NCBI GenBank assembly: GCA_024291935.2
Contig: CM044315.1
Location: 49,264,385 to 49,328,384, forward strand
Origin: Okapia johnstoni
Taxonomy: Eukaryota; Chordata; Mammalia; Artiodactyla; Giraffidae
Direction of reading: 5' to 3'
DNA: 64,000 bases
This document shows, one piece after another, positions 22,492 to 33,737 of this stretch. The position numbers and the translations under genes were made by a program. Position 1 is the stretch's first letter. The number at the start of each line of letters is the position of its first letter. The notes beneath the pieces were generated by a model. That model was given only the letters and a program-made list of their open reading frames with translations, did no database searches and was not told where the DNA came from.

Positions 22492-24136
22492 TCAGAGGAC
22501 TGGAAAAGGTCAGTTTTCATTCCAATCCCAAAGAAAGGCAATGCCAAAGAATGCTCGAACTACCGCACAATTGCACTCATCTCCCATGCTAGTAAAGTAA
22601 TGCTCAAAATTCGCCAAGCCAGGCTTCAGCAATACGTGAACCGTGAACTTCCAGATGTTCAAGCTGGTTTAGAAAAGGCAGAGGAACCAGAGATCAAATT
22701 ACCAACATCCGGTGGATCATTGAAAAAGCAAGAGAGTTCCAGAAAACATCTACTTCTGCTTTATTGACTATGTCAAAGTCTTTGAATATGTGGATCACAA
22801 TAAGCTGTGGAAAATTCTTCAAGAGATGGGAATACCAGGCCATCTGACCTGTCTCTTGAGAAACCTGTATGCAGGTCAGGAAGCAACAGTTAGGACTGGA
22901 CATGGAACAACAGACTGGTTCCAAATAGGAAAAGGAGTACGTCAAGGCTGTATATTGTCACCCTACTTATTTAACTTATATGCAGAATACATTATGAGAA
23001 ACGCCGGGCTGGAAGAAGCACAAACTGGAATCAAGATTGCTGGGAGAAATATCAATAACGTCAGATCTGCAGATGACACCACTCTTATGGCAGAAAGTGA
23101 AGAAGAACTAAAGAGCCTCTTGATGAAAGTGAAAGAGGAGAGTGAAAAGTTGGCTTACAGCTCAACATTCAGAAAACTAAGATCATGGAATCTGGTCCCA
23201 TCACCTCATGGGAAATAGATGGGGAAACAGTGCAAACAGTGTCAGACTTTATTTTTGGGGGGCTCCACTGCTGATGGTGATTGCAGCCATGAAATTAAAA
23301 GACGCTTACTCCTTGGAAGGAAGGTTATGTCCAACCTAGATAGCTTATTTCGGAGAAGGCAATGGCACCCCACTCCAGTACTCTTGCCTGGAAAATCCCA
23401 TGGATGGAGGAGCCTGGTAGGCTACAGTCCATGGAGTCGCTGAGAGTTGGACATGACTGAGCGACTTCACTTTCACTTTTCCCTTTCATGCACTGGAGAA
23501 GGAAATGGCAACCCACTCCAGTATTCTTGCCTGGAGAATCCTAGGGACGGCGGAGCCTGGTGGGCTGCCGTCTATGGGGTCGCACAGAGTCGGACACGAC
23601 TGAAGCAACTTAGCAGTAGCAGCAGTAGATAGCTTATTTAAAAGCAGAGACATTACTCTGCCAACAAAGATCCGTCTAGTCAAGGCTATGGTTTTTCCAG
23701 TGATCATGTATGGATGTGAGAGTTGGACGGTGAAGAAAGCTGAGCGCCGAAGAATTGATGCTTTTGAACTGTGGTGTTGGAGAAGACTCTTGAGAGTCCC
23801 CTGGACTGCAAGGAGATCCAACCAGTCCATTCTAAAGGAGATCAGTCCTGGGTGTTCATTGGAAGGACTGATGCTGAAGCTGAAACTCCAATATTTTGGC
23901 CACCTCATGCGAAGAGTTGACTCATTGGAAAAGACCCTAATGCTGGGTAGGATTGGGGGCAGGAGGAGAAGGGGACGACAGAGGATGAGATGACTGGATG
24001 GCATCACTGACTCGATGGACATGGGTTTGGGTAGACTCCGGGAGTTGGTGATGCACAGGGAGGCCTGGCGTGCTGCGATTCATGGGATGGCAAAGAGTCG
24101 GACACGACTGAGCGACAGAACTGAACTGAACTGATA
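22492..24136 (+). mobile_element. BovB LINE, 5'-truncated, hosting a Bov-A2
   Basis: Starts in the RT domain (SVFIPIPKK-type text at about 22520) and runs to the 3' end (actgagcgacagaactgaac). RT landmarks are FIDYVKVFEYVDHNKLWK (related copies have AKAFDCVDHNKLWK) and FQIGKGVRQGCILSP. The catalytic box is SADD at 23066-23077 where other copies have YADD. The distal frame 23688-23993 ([19 protein letters not shown]) is open. Imperfect flanks tagtaatcag and tagcaatcac fit target-site duplication within the L1 host. Confidence 0.92.
23351..23625 (+). mobile_element. Bov-A2 SINE nested in BovB
   Basis: Complete dimer with cttcactttcacttttccct linker and (agc)n-type tail. A 14-bp perfect target-site duplication tagatagcttattt lies at 23337-23350 and 23626-23639. 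It interrupts the BovB NLDS...LFKSRDIT coding segment. Confidence 0.95.
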
Positions 24137-24860
24137 GCAATCACTAGTACAAAAACATACAGAACAATAGAAAAGAATAGAGACCCCAAAAATGAATCTC
24201 TATGTATATATGGTCAATTAATCTATAACAAAGGAGACAAGAATATACAATAGGGAAAAGACAGCCTCTTCAACAAATGGTATTGGGAAAATTGGACAGC
24301 TATACGCAAAGAATTTAACAGGACTAGTTTCTCATACTATATATAAAAAGAAACTCAAAATGGATTAAAGAGCTAAATGTAAGACCTGAAACCAAAAAGT
24401 TGCTAGAAGAAAGCATAGGTAGTACACTCTTTGATATCACTCTTAGCAATATTTCTTTGGATATCTCTCCTCAAGCAAGGGAAACAAAAGCAAAAACAAA
24501 CAATGGGGTTTTATCAAACAAAAAGTGTTTGCACAGCAAAGGAAACTATCAATAAAACAAAAAGGCTGCCTACTCAATGGGAGAAGATATTTGCAAATTA
24601 CATATCTGATAAGGCATTTATATACAATATATACAAAGAACTCATACAACTCAATATCAAAAAATAAATAATCTGATTTAAAAAATTAGCTGAGTACCCA
24701 AATAGACATTTTCCAAAGAAAATACACAAATGGCCAACAGACATATGAATAGATACTCAACATCACTAATTATCAGGGAATGCAAATCAAAACCACAATA
24801 GGTGAAATAGGTGTAGAGGATTAAGAAGTACAAGTTTCATGTTATAAAATAAATAAGTCA

Positions 24861-24997
24861 TGGGACTTCCCTGGCAGTCCAGTGGTTAAGACTCTGAGCT
24901 TCTGATGCAGGGGACGTGGGTTCAATCTCTGGTTGGGGAACTAAGATCCTACATGCTGCATGGTGGGGCAAAAAAATAAAATTCAACTGAAATTAAT
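24861..24997 (+). mobile_element. CHR-type tRNA-derived SINE
   Basis: gggacttccctggcagtcca head, B box gggttcaatctctgg, and ggttggggaactaagatcct body, ending in an A-rich tail. Flanking aaataagtca and aaataaagtca fit a target-site duplication. Inserted in the 3' UTR of the L1MA-like element. Confidence 0.85.
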
Positions 24998-25324
24998 AAA
25001 TAAAGTCACAGAACATTATGTAGAGCATGAAGAATTAGTCAATAATATGATAATAACTGCATGGTGATAGATGGTTACTAAACTTATTGTAGTGATCAAT
25101 TCATACTATATATAAGTGTAAAATCACTGTGTTATATAGCTGAAATGAATATAATGTTGTATGTTAACTATACCTCAATTTAAAAATGAAAAAGAGAAAA
25201 AGATGAGTAAAGAATTACAGTAAAAATTCTGGCTGATTTTTTGTTGAAAAGAATCATTTTTCAATGAGAAAAATATAACTTGCTTAGTAAATAATGCCTA
25301 GCATGATGAGAAATAATGCCTAAC

Positions 25325-25468
25325 AGGATGAAATGGTTGGATGGCATCACCAACTCAATAGACATGAGTTTGGGTAAAATCCGGGAGTTGGTGATGGACA
25401 GGGAGGCCTGGCGTGCTGTGGTCCATGGGGTCGCAAAGAGTCAGACACGACTCAGCAACTGAATTGAA
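25325..25468 (+). mobile_element. BovB 3'-terminal fragment
   Basis: Last 144 bases of BovB (ggttggatggcatcaccaac to cgactcagcaactgaattg) in sense orientation, directly abutting an antisense BovB segment. Confidence 0.88.
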
Positions 25469-25469
25469 T

Positions 25470-26287
25470 AAAGGTGGTGTCATCTGCATATCTGAGGTTA
25501 TTGAAATTTCTTCTGGCAATCTTATTTCCAGCTTCATCCAGCATGGCATTTTGCATGATGTATTCTGCATATAGGTTAAATAAGTGGGGTGACACTATGC
25601 AGCTTTGACATACTCCTTTCCCTATTTGGAACCAGTCTGTTGTTCCATGTCCAGTTCTAGCTGTTGCTTCTTGACCTGCATACAGATTGTTCAGGAAGCA
25701 AGCTAGGTGGTCTGGTATTCTCATCTCTTTAAGAATTTTCCACGCTTTGTTGTGATCCACACAGTCAAAGGCTTTGGCATAGTCAATAAACCATAAGTAG
25801 ATGTTTTTCTGAAACTCTCTTGCTTTTTCGATGATTCAGTGGATGTTGGCAATTTAATCACTGGTTCCTCTGCCTTTTCTAAAACCAGCTTGAACATATG
25901 GAAGTTCATGGTTCATGTCATGTTGAAGCCTGGCTTGGAGAATTTTGAGCACTACTTTGCTAGCGTGTGAGAAAAGTGCAATTGTGTGGTAGTTTGAACA
26001 TTCTTTGGCATTGCCTTTCTTTGGAATTGGAATTGGAATGAAAACTGACCTTTTCCTGTCCTGTCGCCACTGCTGAGCTTTCCAGATTTGCTGGCATGTT
26101 GAGTGTAGCACTTTCACAGCATCATCTTTTAGCTCAGTTGGAATTCCATCACCTCCACTAGCTTTGTTCGCTGTGATGCTTCTAAGGCCCACTTGACTTT
26201 GCATTCCAGGATGTCTGCCTCTAGGTGAGTGATCACACCCTCGTGGTTATCTGGGTCATGAAGATCTTTTTTTGTATAGTTCTTCTG
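25470..26287 (-). mobile_element. BovB LINE, RT-domain segment, antisense
   Basis: Minus-strand translation gives SVFIPIPIPKKGNAKECSNY, then QAGFRKGRGT, a degenerate FIDYAKAFDC region, FQIGKGVCQSCIVSPHLF, and YADD at 25490-25479. The segment ends immediately after YADD, so the BovB 3' third is missing at this junction. At the other end it stops upstream of the RT near 26287. Confidence 0.9.
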
Positions 26288-26439
26288 TTTGTTGTTGCAG
26301 TACAAGGATTACCAGCCTTTATAAACGTGGATGCTACCTCTTTTAAAAGCAGATGGCTACAGAAGTAGCCCACATTTTCTGATCTAAGGAACCAAGAAGG
26401 GCTTAGTCATTTATTAACTTTTCACTTTCTTTTGTTCAT

Positions 26440-26860
26440 TTCTTTCTAAAATAATTTATTGAACATCTCAAAAGGTAGGTAGCATTAGAAGTTCAAGGCT
26501 TATGAAGGCAAATAGAACATTACCATAATGACTGCAGCAACAATTAGTAAGTGCTAAGAGAAAGATACATGAACTGGAGAGGGGAGCAGATCATACTTTT
26601 CAGTGGAGGTGATAATGGGTCTAACATTTGAAGAATAAGTAGGACATAGCTATAAGAGAAAGGGGGTGGGATACAGGAAGTTTCTCCAGTGCAAAGAGAA
26701 GGCACAGACTGGTAAAAAAAACACAAAAAAACCATAATGTACGTGTGAAAGTAAAAGTCATTTGTTGTAGCAGTAGGGACAGGAGAGAGCCAGGTAGGTT
26801 GGAGATAAGTTCAGGACAAGTTTAAGAAAAGTCTCATCTGCTAAACCAGGGTCTAGAAAC
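26440..26860 (-). mobile_element. L2-type LINE fragment, antisense
   Basis: aataatttattgaacatctc, followed by text like agtgcaaagagaaggcacag, is typical antisense L2 wording. Diverged; limits approximate. Confidence 0.4.
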
Positions 26861-26989
26861 AGTGGGTGCACAAGGAAAAAGAAAGAAAAAGAGTAAAAAT
26901 GGCTTAAGGGACTTATGGGATACCATAAGCAGATCAGTGTACATATTATGGGTGAATAATGTGTTTATTATTCAGGTGAAGAGCAAGAG

Positions 26990-27810
26990 AGAAAGAAATC
27001 TTATTCTAAAGAATATTGGCTAGAAACTTCCCAAATTTGGGGGAGGAAATAGACACTTAGACCTAGGATTCTCAAAAGATCCCTTCCCCTCAAAAAAAGA
27101 TGACATCCCCCTCCCCACCAAATCCACACAAAGGCACAGTATAATAAAATTGTCAAAGTCAAAAACAAAGAGCTAATCTTAAAACAGCAAGACAAAATTG
27201 ACTTGTCATATAAAAGGGAACACCTATGGGACTATGAGCAGATTTTTCAGCAGAAACCTTACATGCTAGAAGGGTGCAAGATGATATATTCAAAGTGCTG
27301 AAAACAAACAAACAAAAAAAAAACACCTGCTGACCAAGAATTACCAGGAAAAATTATTCAAAAATAAAGGAAAGAAAAAGGTTTTCTCAGGCAAATCCTA
27401 GACTTGCCTAACAAGAAATGCTAAAGGGAGCTCTGCAGATTGAAACAAAAGGACGCTAAACAGAAATACGGTAGCACAAGAAAGTATGAAACTCATTGGT
27501 AAAGGTCAATATATTAAAAAAAATACAGATTACTACTGAAAGAATGGTGGATAAATCCCCTTTAATTCTAGTATAAAAGGAAAAAGCCAAAGTATCAAAA
27601 ATAACTATAAACAAAATTATGTTAATGAATATACAATAAAAATGGGTGCAAAATGTGATATCAGTAACATATAATGTAGGGGGAGAGGTAAGTGTGTAGT
27701 TTTTGTATTCAAGTGAAGTTCTTATCAGCTTAAAGTAGATTTTTATGTTTTATGTAGCCCCATGGTAACTGCAAAGAAAATGCCCATAGAAGTTATACAA
27801 TAGATATAGT
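26990..27810 (+). pseudogene. Ancient L1 ORF1 C-terminal relic and following inter-ORF sequence
   Basis: The order of phrases matches an old mammalian L1 ORF1 C-terminal half: gaaacttcccaaatttgggg, acagtataataaaattgtca, cagcagaaaccttacatgct, aaagtgctgaaaac, and gaaatgctaaagggagctct as the ORF end. AT-rich downstream sequence follows (ctatgggac and ccatggtaactgcaaagaaa). There are many stops and an A-rich expansion near 27310. It could be a HAL1-type half-LINE. Confidence 0.6.
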
Positions 27811-27814
27811 AAGT

Positions 27815-27912
27815 GTGATGGTTAAGTATATGTGTCAATTTGACTGGACTAAGGGGTGCCCAGATAACTGGATTCAGATCATTTCCAGGTGTGTCTGTGA
27901 GCATGTTTCTGG
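27815..27912 (+). repeat. Unclassified old repeat fragment (LTR-like start)
   Basis: Begins tgtgatggttaagtatatgt, then gtcaatttgactggactaag and gtgtgtctgtgagcatgttt. I recognise this wording from a common dispersed mammalian repeat but cannot assign the family. It separates two L1 segments. Confidence 0.35.
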
Positions 27913-27917
27913 ACACA

Positions 27918-28040
27918 AAGAAAATGCAGACAGTCTAGAAAAAATGGATAAAGTCCTAGAAATATATAATCTTCTTATACTGAGTCAGGAAGAAATAGAA
28001 AATCTGAACAGAACAATTACCAGTAATGAGGTAGGACAGA
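27918..28040 (+). pseudogene. Ancient L1 ORF2 fragment (endonuclease-RT linker)
   Basis: Reads SLEKMDKVLEIYNLLILSQEE then IENLNRTITSNEV, matching the linker upstream of the RT domain; compare [20 protein letters not shown] in the younger copy at about 11595. Confidence 0.7.
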
Positions 28041-28861
28041 GATGATTTGATGTAATATTGAATGTGGTAAACAAGGAAGAAGGATCTTAAATAACTAAGA
28101 TTCTGGCTTTAAGCCTGAAAATAATGGAGCCTTGTTCATCATCACCAAGGATGTACCTCATCTTTGCTTTTTTGGAAAAATAAGCCAAGGACATTTTGGG
28201 GAGAAAAGAGAATATGTTCAGTTTCAGGAAGTTTGAGTTTTCTTCAAGAGTATTGAAATAGAGACATCTAGCAGATAACTGATATTTGGGTCCCAGCAAG
28301 CATAGGCCAAAAATGCAAATATCTAAGTGGTAACCGAAGCCACAAGCATGTCTTTAGTCACCTAAGGATTACACAAAAAATGAGAAGAGAATCAAGGAAA
28401 AATAAAGTCCTAGGGAGACTATTTCTGGATTAAGAAGAAGAAAATCTGTAGAAGGAGATGACAAAAGAACGGAGAGGAAAAGACAGTGGTGTCCTCTAAG
28501 GCAAAAGAAGAGACACTTTTGAGAAAGGGAAATTTGTAAAATGCGCCAGAAAGAGAAATAAAAAAAAGAAAATGTCTATGCACTTTGGCAACATAGAACA
28601 TCATTGGTAAGCGTATTTTTGTGGCAGTAAGAAAACCAAAGAAAGCATGAAATGGTTTACAGAGTAAAGGAAAACTTAGGGAGAGAACATGGAAAGTACA
28701 CACCTCTTTGAAGTACGTTAATATGAAGTATTTTAGAGGTTTATCACAGTAAATCCAGAAGAATATGAGATTGAGAAGATAGAAAATAAGAAAAATGGAT
28801 GGAACTAAGCAACTTAATGGGCTGTAGGAAAAAAATCAGTGGTACAGAGAAATAACTGAAG

Positions 28862-28925
28862 GCATAAAAGGAAGAAAGAGGGGTGGGGAGGGAAGGGAGG
28901 AAGGGAAGGACAGAGGGAGGCAAAA
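28862..28925 (+). repeat. Polypurine (GA-rich) tract
   Basis: Nearly uninterrupted G/A run including ggggtggggagggaaggga. Confidence 0.8.
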
Positions 28926-29725
28926 TAAAGACCCTTGGTCTGAGGGCAGAGGGTCCAAAGCACAGAAGAACTGCCCATTTCTATACATGCATTTTAATGA
29001 TATTCCATAAAGGTTCATATTTTATAAAGATAGTCCATAAAGGTTTAAATTTCACATTGATTTAAGATGGACATTATTAACTCAACCAATATAAGTGCGC
29101 GCTATTCAAAAATGACTGAATTAACCATTAGATCCATTATTTCCACAGTTCCGAGCACAGCTCAGCCCTTCTTCAAGGGCTGCTTCATCACAGAAAGTGG
29201 ATTCGGTTTACGTTAACCTCAGACCGAAAATAATCAATGATTTGAACCACCTAGACAGTAAGAGACAGTAAGTCACTTGATTTCTTGAGCTGTTAGGAAC
29301 TCATTTCCCTAACTTTAAGGACATCAAATCCAAGAACACAGAAGCTTCATGACTTAAAAAAAAAATCTCTGATGCTAATAGCACAAGTGATAAAATATGG
29401 GTCTAATCAAAATGAGTCAGTACTGAACATTAAGCCCTGCAGCATCCAATTACTCAGCGCTGTTTCTGGTGAGAAATATGATATTTAGGAATATAACCTA
29501 ACCTGCAGGCATAAATAATATACAGGGTGAAAATAAGCAGGAAGAAGCTCCCTAAATACTGTCCTACATGATCTTAATTGTAGTCTTATTAGGATAGTAA
29601 TTATTTGGTTTTTTTTTTTCCCCAAGCAATCAGGTTTTCACATTCAGACTGCACTTCCAAAGTTGATTTGGTAATAAAGTTGCATTTGCAACCCATATTA
29701 ACATGATTTTATTTTGAAAGTGTCA

Positions 29726-29764
29726 TTTTGATTTGCCTGGGAGTCTTGTTTTGATTTGCCTGGG
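29726..29764 (+). repeat. 16-bp direct repeat, period 23
   Basis: ttttgatttgcctggg occurs exactly twice, at 29726-29741 and 29749-29764, separated by 7 bases, within the repeat-poor block. Confidence 0.95.
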
Positions 29765-30899
29765 CTAATTTTGCAGCAGAACAAACAGAATTTTCTTTAG
29801 TTGTCTCAGCTCACACAGGATTAATTTGGCAGCCCCTGGACTGGGTTAAATAACTGACTTGCTATGTTTATATTAATTCATTTTTGCCAGGCTGAAATCC
29901 CTTTTCAGGCTGGAATCCTTCCTCCTCCTTGCAAATACGGAACATGTTTAGTACTGATACAGTAGGTCTTGGAAGGAAAAGGTAACTTGAAAATAGAGAA
30001 ACCCATATTTTATTTTTTATTGTCTTGTTTTTGCTGCCTTCACCTCAAACAAGTGTATATTTGGGCAGCAGAGAGAGTAGTATATGCTCTTCATTCATTT
30101 CCCTAGAGAATGGTTTCTCAACTGAAAAAAAAGGAGTTATTTTTTTCTGTATAATGCATATCAGATTCTTTGACAAGCAGTACTCATTAAGGGCCATTCA
30201 GTACACCTGGGATGCTTCTGTGGACAAACTCCCCTGGGGCAATTTAATCTATTTATTCTTCTCAATTTACCTCTAAGTTTCCAGCTACAACAGGAAAACA
30301 ATAAATTAAATTAACAAAATCCATTTGGAAAATGAACCTTTTGTAATGGGTTCCAGGAAATATTTAGGCAGGAATGAACATTACTAACATTTCCACTCAC
30401 ACCCAAGATGACTGCTTTGATACATGAGCAACAGACTCTTGGCAAACCTGGGATTTGAAGCAGAGCTCATTAATGCACCTGCACACTAAGTAATGTACAG
30501 TGTTTGCACTGCGCCTTTCCATCGTCTCCTCTCCATATGCAGAACCTCAATATGCTATTGTTTGGTTGGGTAAAAATTGCCAGTGTAGGTGGGGAATGGT
30601 TGTGTGTGTTGAAGTAGGTGTTAATCCATGCATCGGTTCAATGTAGTCGGGCTCCTGCAGAGATTCCAAATTACAATGCGACCGCACAGGGTTCATAGAC
30701 AACTCTCATGCTGGGAATGAGATGGTCTGAGTGAGTGCCAGGAAGAAGGTACACATACATATAATGCAGAAGCAGGCTTGGGCACAAACCTTCCATAACA
30801 TTTTTGTACATGAGTTTTGGTGTGTTAAAACAAGGTGGAACGCTTAACATAAAAATCAGTTCAGTTGCTGGGGAAAGTGCACAGGTGCCTTAGAATGTG

Positions 30900-31075
30900 T
30901 ACCAGATGATGGTTGGAAGTACAGGGTTCGAATTGTGCCTCTACTTTTTATGCGTCATCTGAGCTCTGGACAAGCGCCAAACCTCTCTGAGCTTCATAGG
31001 AGGCTGCGGTAACTCCTACTTCACAGGGGGGCTTACGGGATGGAATGACATTACAGATAAGCAGTCTCCTAAAAC
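30900..31075 (-). mobile_element. MIR SINE, antisense
   Basis: Contains acagggttcgaattgtgcct (tRNA-like B-box region) followed by aagcgccaaacctctctgag, the MIR core and its order. Diverged. Confidence 0.6.
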
Positions 31076-31154
31076 TCACTGTGAGCTTTGATTCAGGCAT
31101 CTCCTAAAAACTGTGCAAAAACATCTTTTACTTTCCACAAAAATAAGTGTTAAT

Positions 31155-31262
31155 ATCCCTTTTCTCTCTTTTTCTCTCTCTCTCCCTCCCTCCACTTCTT
31201 CCTAGTTCCCTCCCTCCTTTCCTGTCTTCATTCTTTCCTTTTTTCCTTTCTTTCATTCAACA
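31155..31262 (+). repeat. Polypyrimidine (CT-rich) tract
   Basis: ctctctttttctctctctct and further ccttcc/ttcctt runs, about 100 bases almost entirely C/T. Confidence 0.85.
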
Positions 31263-31429
31263 TTTCCTCTTTTAGCTCAACATACTGAGAGTGGGGTGAC
31301 CAACTGTCTGAGATTTCCTGAGACAGAATGGATTCCAAGGATGTGAAGTTTTCACTGATAACCCTCAGAAATTTCCAAGCAAAGTGGGATGAGGTGGTTT
31401 CTTAATTGACCTAGAGTAGCTCCTAGTCT

Positions 31430-31920
31430 GATCTGTTCAGGCACTACACCTGGTGCTGGGCATTCAGTAATAAATAAAGCAGATTCCATCTCATGGTGTG
31501 TATTCTCCAATGAAGAGAGACTAAAAATTAATTCTGACAAAGCATGTAAGTGTTAGGAAGAAGAATGAAACAGGATAAGAGAGGAAGTGATGGGTAAGGC
31601 AAGGAGAGGACTCATTTTATTTCTGGTACTCTAATAAAAACTTTTGGGTTAGGTGACATTTCAACAAGGTGGAAGGAAATAAGGGGGGACTGCAGAGGCA
31701 ATGAGGACTCCAGTAATAGGAAAGGCCCTGGGGCAGGAGTCTGTGGAAGGGTGGGAGGAACAGAAGGAGACCAGTGTGGCTGGAATGGAGTGAGAGGACG
31801 CAGGGGGTAAGAGATGGGGGACCGGCTGGGACATCTACAAGAAGGTGAGCTTTTACTCTGAGTCTGGTGAGAAGCTACTGGAGGAGTATCTGAGTTTATA
31901 AGAAAGGTTTTGGCTTCTGT
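31430..31920 (-). mobile_element. L2-type LINE fragment, antisense
   Basis: Order of phrases typical of antisense L2: ggtgctgggcattcagtaat, ggaaaggccctggggcagga, gaccagtgtggctggaatgg, ttttactctgagtctggtga. One of the clearer old repeats here. Confidence 0.6.
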
Positions 31921-32089
31921 GTAGAAAATAAACCATAGAGAAAAAGGGTAAAAGGAAGACTCGTTAGGAATTTCTTGCCATAGTCCCTCTATTATTGGGA
32001 TGTTTTGAGTATGAATTGTTCTTTATCTTCTAATTATTAAGCCACACCCCTTTGAAAGTTACTTTATATATCAAGCCAGACTGAGATAG

Positions 32090-32160
32090 TTAGATGGATG
32101 GATGAATGGATGGATGGATGGATAGATAGGTGGATGGATGAATAGATAAATACGTAGATA
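32090..32160 (+). repeat. (GGAT)n/(GATA)n microsatellite
   Basis: Imperfect tetranucleotide array, ggatggatggatggat in the centre, grading into gatagata at the edges. Confidence 0.95.
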
Positions 32161-32697
32161 TAGCACGTCACTATTTTGGTTCAGAATCGGGGAGATAACT
32201 GCTGTTTGGAATTTAACCTTTAGGGATCTCGATGGTACCTGCCATTTACTATTATCTCATTCCTACTCTGTCTGTGAGATAGACAGACTATCCAAAGAAG
32301 TCACCTTTTCTTTAAAAACAAAATTATTTATTAGCCAAATATAAACATGAACTCACTTGACTAGTTTCTAAGTATGTCACAATACCAAACTCTCACTTAG
32401 AACAATAACTGAAATCAAATAAAAATACAACACTGATCAAAATAGAAACACTTTCATAAGAAATTCTTTTTAAAAAGGACTTCTCATGGTCCAGTGGGAG
32501 AGATAACAATTATGATTTAATGGGCTCTTTTCCTCTTCATTTCTTTGTGCATACCCCCTATATTGTTCCAGAGGCATCCATTTGCTCTAGAGAGGATTAA
32601 GATTTTTGTTGGGCAGGATTGCAAAAATCAGGGGAAAGCTGAGCTGGATATTCAGATCTTTGGAACAGGTGGCAAAGCAATACTTTTTAACAACTAG
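32161..32697. other. No recognised feature
   Basis: AT-rich sequence; nothing coding or repetitive recognised. Confidence 0.35.
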
Positions 32698-32711
32698 CTC
32701 TGTCCACAATG

Positions 32712-32906
32712 GGCTTCCCAGGTGGCACAGTGGTAAAGAATCCACCTGCCAATGAGACATGGTATGATCCCTGGGTCGTGAAGATACCTTGGAAAAAGAA
32801 ATGGCAACCCACTCCAGTATTCTTGCCTTGAGAATCCCATGGACAGAGGAGCCTGGTGGGCTATAGTCCATAGGGTCACAAATAGTTGGACATGACTGAG
32901 CACACA
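32712..32906 (+). mobile_element. Bov-tA SINE
   Basis: ggcttcccaggtggcacagt head with tRNA-like B box, then a single Bov-A body ending acatgactgagcacac. A 14-bp imperfect duplication ctctgt(cc/tg)acaatg lies at 32698-32711 and 32907-32920. Confidence 0.9.
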
Positions 32907-32920
32907 CTCTGTTGACAATG

Positions 32921-33635
32921 AGAAGGATTTTCTAAAATCTGTTAGCTTCAATTAACACATCAAGAACTGGGCCTGAGGTACAAATGAGAAATGCTTGTGG
33001 TTTTTTCTGTAACATAGAGAGGATACCCTTTCTGACACTTCAGCTGAATTGTGAGGATATATGTTCCAGAAAGAAAGACACCATTTAGAGGAAGCTAATT
33101 CAAGGAAGGAAGAGAAAATGGAAGGGCCTTCCCTTTCTCTAAGAAATTGTGAAGAAAGAGGAGGAGAGTGATAGGGGAAACTGATGGGAACGTGTGTGTC
33201 TTGGTGTCTCCTGGGAGACCGCTGTGTTCTGGGAGGAGATTGCCAGGGTGGCCTCGCCAAAGCTAAACAGCCCATTTCGGCTCTCCAGAATCTTCCTCAA
33301 CTCATGTTGATGTAGATGCTGTCCAGAAACTTCCTCCCATACTCTGGAAGATGGCAGAAGGAGGATGTGTGAAAAGCTCTGAAGCAGGAATGCTTTCAGT
33401 TGGATTAATTTTGTTCCCAGTGTGGCAAGACTTGGTGAAGTTTACCCAATGAGAGCCCAGAATAAAGCGCTGGAATCATCAATGATATCAGAGGAGCCCT
33501 CTGCCCATCCCAAACCAGGAATGGGGGACCCTCCACCTCACCCCCATATACCCAGATCACATCTTTGGGAACAGAATGAAAGAAAGGAAAAATTCTGAAA
33601 CGATCAAGCATTTTCCTGGGAAGAAGTTTTGTTGG
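32921..33635. other. No recognised feature
   Basis: Balanced composition. A 107-codon minus-strand open frame (33275-32952) has no recognisable domain and is probably chance. Confidence 0.35.
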
Positions 33636-33737
33636 TTTTTTCTTTTTTGGCTTTAATGGGATCTTACTTCCCCGACCAGCGATTGAACCTGGGGCCGGGA
33701 AATGAAAGCGTCAAGTCTTAACCACTGACAACAAGGG
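33636..33737 (-). mobile_element. CHR-type SINE fragment, antisense
   Basis: Reverse of the CHR SINE: ttccccgaccagcgattgaa, then aagtcttaaccactg. The promoter-proximal end is degraded (acaacaaggg instead of ccaccaggg). Confidence 0.75.

Larger units (their letters stand above)
20585..25200 (+). mobile_element. L1MA-like element, internally deleted and interrupted four times
   Basis: L1 5' UTR-like text runs from 20585 (cttccatggacacaacaaaa near 20640) to about 21720. It then jumps straight into ORF2 RT sequence (gtccttgctgtagcaatcag at 21731), so ORF1 and the endonuclease are missing. RT and C-terminal sequence continue at 21730-22160, 22360-22490 and 24137-24810 (for example [19 protein letters not shown] at 24531). 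The 3' UTR runs to about 25200 (tatgttaactatacctcaat). Insertions inside it are Bov-tA 22169, BovB 22492 with its Bov-A2, and CHR 24861. Confidence 0.75.
28041..30899. other. Repeat-poor block
   Basis: About 2.9 kb without any recognised SINE or LINE, in a window where they otherwise recur every 1-2 kb. A purine-rich tract (28862-28925) and a 23-bp-period direct repeat (29726-29764) are the only marked structures. No coding pattern. Confidence 0.5.

Noticed and set aside
22500..24136. Reverse transcriptase as part of a retroviral or defence system
   Set aside because: Motif order and the 3' end identify an RTE-clade BovB LINE. No gag, protease or integrase coding or paired LTRs are seen.
27815..27912. 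Retroviral LTR
   Set aside because: Only a short LTR-like beginning is present, with no partner or internal region, so I left it unclassified.
32090..32160. CRISPR-like array
   Set aside because: Simple tetranucleotide repeat without spacers, in a vertebrate genome.
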